Below are positions 1-4,895 of a stretch of DNA of 7,216 nucleotides, piece by piece. The notes beneath the pieces are model-generated. The model was not told the DNA's origin, did not search any database, and saw only the letters and a program-made list of their open reading frames with translations. A program made the translations under genes and the position numbers. The stretch's first letter is position 1. Each line of letters begins with the position of its first letter. Source of the DNA: Bryobacteraceae bacterium (lineage in GTDB: Bacteria > Acidobacteriota > Terriglobia > Bryobacterales > Bryobacteraceae); contig JASHQT010000525.1 in the NCBI GenBank assembly GCA_030039005.1, forward strand, positions 1 to 7,216. Direction: 5' to 3'.

Positions 1-209
1 GACGGGTTCACGGCATGGATAATGCCACCGGCGCTGCGGTAGGACGCCTGGGTGGCGTGGAAAACGTGATAGGCGGGCTGTTCGCCGCCATGCTTGGCGA
101 GAAAACAGACACCGCCCAGCAGCACCACCACGGCCGCGACGATGACGCCCGTTCTGAGCAACACGCTGATGATCACTTCCAGACGCTGATCCGTCCAGGC
201 GCCGTTCAT
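1..209 (-). CDS. DUF1634 family membrane protein (C-terminal part outside window)
   Basis: The minus strand opens with ATG at 209-207 and stays open to base 1, giving 69 codons; the C-terminus lies beyond the left edge. The protein begins MNGAWTDQRLEVIISVLLRT and continues into a strongly hydrophobic stretch at about residues 20-37, a transmembrane helix. A short 'DQRLE-ii--LLRTGv--A' head followed by a helix is what I recognise as the start of DUF1634, a small family of about 120 residues and unknown function. It starts 10 bases after the stop of the TSUP permease, with AGG 7 bases before the ATG, so the two are very probably co-transcribed. DUF1634 genes commonly sit next to TSUP permeases, which supports the call and suggests an accessory role in the membrane. 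That role is inference; only the N-terminal half can be judged. Confidence 0.78.
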   Translation of the reverse strand, partial: MNGAWTDQRLEVIISVLLRTGVIVAAVVVLLGGVCFLAKHGGEQPAYHVFHATQASYRSAGGIIHAVNP

Positions 210-219
210 AATTTGCCTG

Positions 220-1056
220 TCATATCTTGCCTTTCAAACCGCTGACAATCATTTCCATGGCCATGACTCCCACGACGCCCGCGAAGGTCCAGCGCAGAAC
301 GCGCACTTTGGCGCCGATGAGCTGTCTGGCGCCGAGAATCGAGCCGGCCAGAACGCCCAGCATCACCGGCATCGCGAGGCCCGGCTCGATGTATCCGCGG
401 CTCAGGTAAATCCCCGCGCTCGCCGCCGCGGTCACGCCGATCATGAAATTGCTGGTGGTAGTGGATACCTTGAAGGGAACATGCATGGCTTGATCCATGG
501 CGATCACCTTCAGGGCGCCCGATCCAATGCCTAGCAGCCCGGAGAGCGTTCCGGCTCCGAACATCATGCCGAATCCGGTCTTGACGTGCGTCACCCGGTA
601 GGGGCGGGGGCCTTCGGCCGAGGGATAGGAGCCATTGAGCTTGAATCTCTCGGCGAGAGAATCCGATTGCCGCGCGTGTTCGCTCTGGGCGCGTCCGCGG
701 CTGGATTGCCAGGCCGCATGCAGCAAGACCAATCCAAAAATGATGGAGAGAATCGCGGTCGGCGTGCGGCTGGCCAGGTACGCGCCCATGAGGGCGCCGA
801 GCGTGGTGGCGATCTCGAGAAACATCCCGATGCGGATGTTCGAGTATCTTTCGCGCACGAACGCGGCGGCAGCTCCCGAGGATGTGGCGATCACCGATAC
901 CAGGCTCGCGCCTATCGCGTATCGGATATCGACGCCCAACAACAATGTCAGAGCCGGCGTGACCACCACGCCGCCGCCCAGGCCTGTCAGCGCCCCCAGG
1001 CATCCGGCCACCGCCGAGATCCCGAAGACCAGCGGCGTGAACTCCAGATTGGTCAT
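220..1056 (-). CDS. TSUP (TauE/SafE) family membrane permease
   Basis: This 278-residue polytopic inner-membrane protein belongs to the sulfite exporter TauE/SafE (TSUP) family, usual length about 250-300. The family moves small anionic sulfur or organic compounds such as sulfite, sulfoacetate and taurine-related products; the substrate cannot be read from this sequence. The family's internal duplication is visible: a glycine-rich helix near residues 18-29 (GCLGALTGLGGG) is echoed near residues 170-185 (GTLSGLLGIGSGALKV). Other hydrophobic helices are separated by short basic loops such as VRERYSN. The C-terminus ends LKGKI. ATG at 1056 is chosen because GGAG lies 3 bases upstream. It is the first gene of a pair with the DUF1634 protein, and 95 bases separate it from the upstream secreted-protein gene on the same strand. 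Family assignment is firm, substrate unknown. Confidence 0.92.
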   Translation of the reverse strand: MTNLEFTPLVFGISAVAGCLGALTGLGGGVVVTPALTLLLGVDIRYAIGASLVSVIATSSGAAAAFVRERYSNIRIGMFLEIATTLGALMGAYLASRTPTAILSIIFGLVLLHAAWQSSRGRAQSEHARQSDSLAERFKLNGSYPSAEGPRPYRVTHVKTGFGMMFGAGTLSGLLGIGSGALKVIAMDQAMHVPFKVSTTTSNFMIGVTAAASAGIYLSRGYIEPGLAMPVMLGVLAGSILGARQLIGAKVRVLRWTFAGVVGVMAMEMIVSGLKGKI

Positions 1057-1059
1057 CTT

Positions 1060-1088
1060 CTCCAGCTTAGCGGGCCGAGCTTAGCGGG
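1060..1088 (-). repeat. Tandem 11-base repeat abutting the ribosome binding site of the permease gene
   Basis: On the plus strand the unit AGCTTAGCGGG occurs exactly at 1064-1074 and again at 1078-1088, a 14-base period with a 3-base spacer. Read on the minus strand, the second unit runs straight into GGAG (1063-1060), the Shine-Dalgarno sequence of the TSUP permease whose ATG is at 1056. The repeat therefore lies in the 5' leader or promoter-proximal region. It may be a replication-slippage duplication or a small paired binding site; nothing in the sequence decides between these. Confidence 0.6.
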
Positions 1089-1091
1089 ATT

Positions 1092-1107
1092 CTCGGAGCA
1101 TTCCGAG
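1092..1107 (-). other. Short perfect hairpin between the secreted-protein gene and the permease gene
   Basis: CTCGGA (1092-1097) and TCCGAG (1102-1107) form a perfect 6-base inverted repeat around a 4-base loop. It lies 45 bases after the stop of the upstream minus-strand gene and 36 bases before the permease ATG. No run of T follows the stem on the minus strand, so it is not a canonical intrinsic terminator. It could be a weak attenuator, an mRNA-stabilising stem or an operator half-pair. Confidence 0.35.
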
Positions 1108-1151
1108 GCGGCGCGTCATGCTTCCGAAACTCTTCCCCTGACTGAGGCTCT

Positions 1152-1826
1152 TCAGTGGAACATCTTGTGTTTCACGTCCGGCCAGAATTCGTCAAAGGTA
1201 TTGCCTGCGAAGGTCCCAAAGAAGCCCAGGCCGATGCGCACCGCGGCGTTACCTGCCTCGTCGTCGCCTGGGGCGCGCCACGCATTCGAAATGAAGTTGC
1301 TGCTCGGAATGGCGATAAAACGCGCGTAAGCCAGCCTCGCTCCGCCATCGCGATTCTGCGCGAGGAACGTCATCTTGGCGGCATGGCCCAGGCGATGGGC
1401 AAACGGCGCTTCCTCACCCTCGCGATGATAACGCGGATCCTCACCCCACAAAGCCCCTAGCCCCGCTTCCATGGTGTTGCTTAGGGCCAAGCCGCTCAGG
1501 CGCATGCCATAGCGATCGCCAAAGCCCTCCCAATGGGGGCCATAAATCTTGGGATGGTCGAACAGCGTGCCCCAACCGGCGCTGAATAGGCCGGCCGTCA
1601 AGCTGGCAGGACCGAACGTGCTGTCGAGGACCCACTGGATCCGTTGCTTTGCGGTGATCGGATGGACGGCATCGCTGGAGCTGGACGTAGCTGGGTCGTA
1701 AGCAGGCACGGAAGCCGCGCCGTTCGGCTCGGGAGCGGGGGCGGTGGCCACGGTGCCCGGAAGGATCTGCTGCGCGAGAAGAGCGGAAGAAAATAAAACC
1801 AGAAACCAACTTGTTTGGAACAACAT
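1152..1826 (-). CDS. Secreted protein of unknown function, conserved acidobacterial-type family
   Basis: This is a 224-residue protein. ATG at 1826 is chosen because it places a classical signal peptide at the very N-terminus: hydrophobic residues 7-17, then ALLA followed by QQ, so cleavage is likely after residue 18. The frame stays open to 2081, but that extension would overlap the divergent kinase gene and bury the signal peptide. Residues 24-55 are a low-complexity Pro/Ala/Ser-rich linker. From about residue 57 to the end the protein is rich in Gly and aromatics, with motifs such as FDHPKIYGPHWEGFGDRYGM (89-108), LWGEDPRY (126-133) and the C-terminal FDEFWPDVKHKMF. I recall similar uncharacterised proteins from Acidobacteria but know no function. 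There are no catalytic motifs or cysteines of note. The likely location is periplasm or outer membrane. GGGGT about 10 bases upstream is a weak ribosome binding site. Confidence 0.75.
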   Translation of the reverse strand: MLFQTSWFLVLFSSALLAQQILPGTVATAPAPEPNGAASVPAYDPATSSSSDAVHPITAKQRIQWVLDSTFGPASLTAGLFSAGWGTLFDHPKIYGPHWEGFGDRYGMRLSGLALSNTMEAGLGALWGEDPRYHREGEEAPFAHRLGHAAKMTFLAQNRDGGARLAYARFIAIPSSNFISNAWRAPGDDEAGNAAVRIGLGFFGTFAGNTFDEFWPDVKHKMFH

Positions 1827-2027
1827 TGTCAGGACCCCAACGCAAAAGATTTGAGCAGCTTGAATGCCACTTCGATTCCAGTTGCACACGCGTAACGAAC
1901 AAGCTGAATCTTCATCGGGATGCGGCGAAAACACGCCGGGAAAACGGACGCCGCCGATCAGGAAAATCTTGCATTCCCGGTCGAATGGACGCCGCAGTGT
2001 CGGGAAATCCGATATCGTTAGACAAGC
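1827..2027. promoter_or_regulatory. Divergent intergenic region between the secreted-protein gene and the kinase gene
   Basis: These 201 bases must carry the promoters of two divergent transcripts. I could not identify a convincing -35/-10 pair in either direction. The half nearer the kinase is patterned: GGAAA-containing octamers occur at 1937-1944 (CGGGAAAA), 1959-1966 (CAGGAAAA) and 2001-2008 (CGGGAAAT), start-to-start distances of 22 and 42 bases. A longer direct repeat overlaps these (separate entry). Just upstream of the kinase ATG, 2014-2022 (ATCGTTAGA) matches 7 of 9 positions of the LytTR consensus. No Shine-Dalgarno sequence is evident before the kinase start. Confidence 0.5.
1936..1995. 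repeat. Pair of imperfect 19-base direct repeats upstream of the kinase gene
   Basis: Positions 1936-1954 and 1977-1995 agree at 15 of 19 bases. The two share CCGG at the left end and AA followed, one base later, by GGACGCCGC at the right end. They are 41 bases apart start to start, close to four helical turns, and end 33 bases before the kinase ATG. That arrangement fits paired binding sites for a regulator, but the base composition is GC-rich and chance resemblance is possible. Confidence 0.4.
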
Positions 2028-3890
2028 ATGCCGGATTGGCTTAGCATTCACGAACCCGTCCTGGTGAACACCATCGGACACTGCGCGGGCGCCGTGCTAT
2101 TCGGGATGCTGCTGTACTTCTTTTTGTTGAACTGGCGCCGAGCCCGCGAGCAGCGCACCAAGCTGCCACTGCTGGCTGCGGCCCTGGCATTCTTGTGGAA
2201 CGTGGGTTCCCTCGTGGCTCTGGGGGCCGGAAGGCAGGGAGGAATGGCGGCCGATGTAATCGTTGCCGCCAGTTTTTCCGTGTTGAGCCTGCTGCCGGCG
2301 GTGCTGCTGCACATCTCGCTCTCCTCCCGGCACCGGCTGTTGTGGCGCAGCGGTTACCTGCTGAGTTTCACGGCCATCGCGCTCCACGGCGGAGATCTGA
2401 TCACGCGCTCGTCCCGGCTGCATTTTGCGGCCTTGCTGCTGGTAACCGTGGGTTTTGCGTTTCTGACCGCGATCTCGGTGCTGTTCGAAATCCGCGACCC
2501 CAGTGGCTCGGGGACATCGCGGCTGGCTTGCGCCATGGTGCTTTTCCTGTTCGCGATTTCGTTCGCGCATTTCAGCTCGGAGCACGCGCCGCAGCCATGG
2601 TCCAAGGAAATCGCCCTGCACCACGCGGGCATCCCGCTGGCCCTCTTCGTACTGTTGCAGAATTACCGCTTTTTACTGCTGGACGCTTATCTGCGATTCG
2701 TGGTGAACGCCACGCTCGCCGCCGTAGCGGTTCTGGCTAGCATTCGCATCGCTGCGTCGGCCCATTTCGGCGCTATGTTGCGAGAGCCTTTCGATGCAGG
2801 ACTGCTGTTTGTCGCCGCCTGTTTACTGCTCGCGCTATTCGTCTATATTCGCAATCGCGTGCAAAGCTGGCTCACACAGGCTATTTTTCTGCGCTCGAAC
2901 GTGGATGCCGCGCTCGGCGAGCTCTTGCAAGTAGCCCGAGCCACGCGCAGCGAGGACCAATATCTTCCCGACGCCGCCGCGGTGATTGCGGCTTTCCTGC
3001 GCACCGGCCGCTATGAGCTCGAAGCGCATGTGGCGCTCGAAACGCGAGAACTGCGCACGCCGGCTGCGGTCGGGGAAGCGGAGAATTGGAATCTTCCTCC
3101 CTGGGTGCAGGCCGTGGTACCGCTGCGTTTCTCGCGGGGCGACGCCTTGTATCTGTTGCTGGGCCCGCGCGACGGCGCGCGGCGCTACCTGAGCGAGGAT
3201 TTCGCGGTTCTGATGCGCTTGGGCGCCGCCGTAGTGGAGCACGTCGAACAACTGCGCGGCCTGCAAATGCAGGGTTTGGTATCGCAAGCGGAATTGAGGG
3301 CTTTGCAGGCGCAAATCAATCCGCATTTTCTGTTCAATTCCCTGAATACGCTGTACGGCACGATCGATCGCTCCAATGCCGAGGCGCGGCGTCTGGTGCT
3401 GAATCTGGCCGACGTCTTCCGCTACTTGCTGCGTTCGGACCGCGCGCTGATCGAAGTGGGTGAGGAATTGGGGATCGTACGCGCGTACCTGGAAATCGAA
3501 CAGCTCCGGCTGGGCGACAAGCTGCGGACCGAAGTCCGCGTGGACGACGCAGCGCTCCGCGCCAGCATTCCTTTGCTTTCCGTGCAGCCCCTGGTGGAGA
3601 ACGCCGTAAAACACGGTGTGGCCGCCAGGACCGGCGTGGGATTCGTGCGACTGGAGATCACGTCGCGGCCGGGTGCATTATCGGTCCTGGTTACCAACTC
3701 CGGCGAATGCGATGCCAGCGCGCTCACCGGGGCGCGCCAAAATGGGGGAATCGGGCTGAGCAATGTCCGCCGCCGTCTGGAGTTGTGCTACGGGGCGGAA
3801 ACCGATTTTCGCGCGGAAGTGCGGCACGGTGTGACGAGCGTGGGTTTCCTACTTCCGCTGAAGCCGCTGGCCGTCCCATTCGGAGCGTAA
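2028..3890 (+). CDS. LytS/YpdA-type sensor histidine kinase
   Basis: This 620-residue inner-membrane kinase phosphorylates the LytTR regulator encoded directly after it. Residues about 12-270 hold roughly eight hydrophobic helices forming a membrane sensor. It includes the segment HHAGIPLALFVLLQNYRF (198-215), a pattern I recall from acidobacterial LytS-like kinases. Residues about 285-410 look like a divergent GAF-type domain, followed by a helical linker. The His_kinase (LytS) domain has AQINPHFLFN with the phospho-acceptor H433, the ATPase N-box LVENAVKHG (N525) and a G-box NGGIGLSN (572-579). All the key motifs are present, so it should be active. ATG at 2028 gives a complete first helix, but no Shine-Dalgarno sequence precedes it, so the exact start is less certain than the gene. 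The ligand is unknown; relatives sense pyruvate, peptides or cell-envelope state. Confidence 0.93.
   Translation: MPDWLSIHEPVLVNTIGHCAGAVLFGMLLYFFLLNWRRAREQRTKLPLLAAALAFLWNVGSLVALGAGRQGGMAADVIVAASFSVLSLLPAVLLHISLSSRHRLLWRSGYLLSFTAIALHGGDLITRSSRLHFAALLLVTVGFAFLTAISVLFEIRDPSGSGTSRLACAMVLFLFAISFAHFSSEHAPQPWSKEIALHHAGIPLALFVLLQNYRFLLLDAYLRFVVNATLAAVAVLASIRIAASAHFGAMLREPFDAGLLFVAACLLLALFVYIRNRVQSWLTQAIFLRSNVDAALGELLQVARATRSEDQYLPDAAAVIAAFLRTGRYELEAHVALETRELRTPAAVGEAENWNLPPWVQAVVPLRFSRGDALYLLLGPRDGARRYLSEDFAVLMRLGAAVVEHVEQLRGLQMQGLVSQAELRALQAQINPHFLFNSLNTLYGTIDRSNAEARRLVLNLADVFRYLLRSDRALIEVGEELGIVRAYLEIEQLRLGDKLRTEVRVDDAALRASIPLLSVQPLVENAVKHGVAARTGVGFVRLEITSRPGALSVLVTNSGECDASALTGARQNGGIGLSNVRRRLELCYGAETDFRAEVRHGVTSVGFLLPLKPLAVPFGA
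3882..3885 (+). promoter_or_regulatory. Ribosome binding site inside the kinase 3' end, deciding the regulator start
   Basis: GGAG in the last codons of the kinase gene lies 10 bases before ATG at 3896. This favours the upstream start of the regulator and implies translational coupling across the 5-base gap. The competing ATG at 4013 has only AGG (4002-4004) 8 bases upstream, and the one at 3959 has nothing recognisable. Confidence 0.5.
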
Positions 3891-3895
3891 CCGCC

Positions 3896-4780
3896 ATGCC
3901 CGCTGATCCCGTGTTCCCGGCCGCTCATCCACCACGACAGCCCGTTAGTTCGAAAATCATGCAGGCTTCGCGGCTGCGCGTGCTACAAGAGGCTGAGCGC
4001 CAGGCGCGCGGCATGCCCTTGCGAACGTTGATCGTCGACGACGAACCGATCGCCCGAAAGGTTCTGCGCGAAGAGCTGGAACTGATCCCGGCCGTTGAGG
4101 TAATTGGGGAAGCCTCCGACGGTGCCATAGCCTTGGAAAAAATTGCCGCCGAACAGCCGGATGTAGTGCTGCTGGACCTCCAGATGCCCGCCATGAGCGG
4201 CATGGAGGTGGTGCGGCGACTCAAGCAGAGTTCACACGTCCCCGTGATCGTGATCGTAACGGCTTATGACCAGCATGCACTGGAGGCATTCGACGCGGGT
4301 GCTGTGGATTATTTGCTCAAACCGGTCCGACAAGAGCGTCTGGCCGAGGCGATGGACCGCGCCAGACGGCTGACGGACCGCCAGGCGATGGAGCGTATCG
4401 CCCAATTACAGGAAATGTCGCAGGAGATCGCCGACCGTCCGGCCGGCCCGACGGCCCGCCGGATCGTGGGGAAGATCGGCGAGGAGTATTTCCTGCTTGC
4501 CGCCGACGAAATTTACGCCTTTCAGGCCGATGGCGATTTGGTGTGGATCATGACGGCCAAACGCAAGTACCTGGCTACGCAAACGTTGAAGGAGCTGGAG
4601 AAACGGCTCCGGAACGGCAGCTTCCGGCGTATTCACCGCAATGCGTTGGTCAATGTGGACCACGTGCGGAAGATGAGCGCGCTAACCAGCCAGCGCTGGC
4701 TGATCACCATGAACAACGATCAGGAGTTTGTCGCCAGCAAACGCCAGGCACGCACAGTGCGCGAGCTTCTCACGTGGTGA
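3896..4780 (+). CDS. LytTR-family DNA-binding response regulator
   Basis: This is the cytoplasmic partner of the preceding kinase: a receiver domain joined to a LytTR (AlgR/AgrA/LytR-type) DNA-binding domain. With ATG at 3896 the protein is 294 residues. Counting instead from the ATG at 4013 (255 residues, the canonical family beginning MPLRTLIVDDEP), the acidic pair is D9-D10, the phospho-acceptor is D55 in LLDLQMP, and the conserved Thr and Lys are T83 and K103 (LLKPV). The linker at about 105-148 is charged and helical. The LytTR domain spans about 150-250 and includes FRRIHRNALVNVDHVRKM, the family's signature strand and helix. The 39-residue extension before MPLRT is unusual. I chose the longer start for its GGAG and its 5-base distance from the kinase stop; a homology-based annotation may prefer 4013. 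Target genes are unknown, the downstream receptor being the obvious candidate. Confidence 0.9.
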   Translation: MPADPVFPAAHPPRQPVSSKIMQASRLRVLQEAERQARGMPLRTLIVDDEPIARKVLREELELIPAVEVIGEASDGAIALEKIAAEQPDVVLLDLQMPAMSGMEVVRRLKQSSHVPVIVIVTAYDQHALEAFDAGAVDYLLKPVRQERLAEAMDRARRLTDRQAMERIAQLQEMSQEIADRPAGPTARRIVGKIGEEYFLLAADEIYAFQADGDLVWIMTAKRKYLATQTLKELEKRLRNGSFRRIHRNALVNVDHVRKMSALTSQRWLITMNNDQEFVASKRQARTVRELLTW

Positions 4781-4895
4781 CCACCCAAAGTTCATTGCCC
4801 GCTCATCGCCAGAATTAGTACGCCCACGGCGAAACGTGAGCCTCCGGTGGGATTCTCATAGGGCAGGCGGTGGTTGCGCCCCAAAATCGAGAGAT
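4781..4895 (+). promoter_or_regulatory. Intergenic region upstream of the TonB-dependent receptor
   Basis: This 115-base gap lies between the regulator stop and the receptor ATG. An 11-base interrupted palindrome, GTGGTGACCAC, spans the regulator's stop codon (4774-4784). Next come a LytTR-like 9-mer (separate entry) and two similar 9-mers, TTCATTGCC (4791-4799) and CTCATCGCC (4802-4810), 11 bases apart. CCCAC (4823-4827) and GTGGG (4847-4851) could pair weakly but lack a T-run, so I see no good terminator. The regulator and receptor might therefore be partly co-transcribed. GAGAG at 4889-4893 is a modest ribosome binding site, 2 bases from the receptor ATG. No clear -35/-10 pair was found. 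Confidence 0.45.
4787..4795 (+). promoter_or_regulatory. Candidate LytTR-type binding half-site
   Basis: AAAGTTCAT fits every position of the degenerate LytTR consensus as I remember it, [TA][AC][CA]GTTN[AG][TG]. A second, 7-of-9 match (AGAATTAGT, 4811-4819) starts 24 bases further on; published sites are direct repeats starting about 21-22 bases apart, so the spacing is slightly off. A full match has probability about 1 in 2048 per position, so roughly 10 percent in a gap of this length on both strands. Its position, just after the LytTR regulator gene and about 100 bases before the receptor, raises its plausibility. Confidence 0.3.

Noticed and set aside
206..1003. 265-codon open frame on the minus strand overlapping the permease
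   Set aside because: It is a shifted frame of the permease gene with an Arg/His/Gly-rich, non-hydrophobic translation. The permease frame has a clear family match and a ribosome binding site.
1141..1156. ACTGA/TCAGT inverted repeat over the stop codon of the secreted-protein gene
   Set aside because: A 5-base stem with a 6-base loop and no T-run is too weak to call.
586..1329. 247-codon plus-strand open frame across the permease and the secreted-protein gene
   Set aside because: It spans two real antisense genes and the gap between them, and its product is Arg/Gln/Ala-rich with no recognisable features.
1827..2081. 85-residue N-terminal extension of the secreted protein
   Set aside because: It would overlap the divergent kinase start by 54 bases and place the signal peptide internally. 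ATG at 1826 gives a normal exported protein.
2835..3614. 259-codon minus-strand open frame inside the kinase gene
   Set aside because: It is antisense to the kinase phospho-acceptor region, whose motifs are intact; no independent evidence for a gene.
4823..4851. CCCAC/GTGGG pair as a terminator after the regulator gene
   Set aside because: The stem is only 5 bases around a 19-base loop and no T-run follows.
4861..4880. Possible sigma-54 promoter (GG and GC elements) before the receptor
   Set aside because: The distance between GG and GC is 12 bases rather than the required 10, and the flanking consensus is poor.
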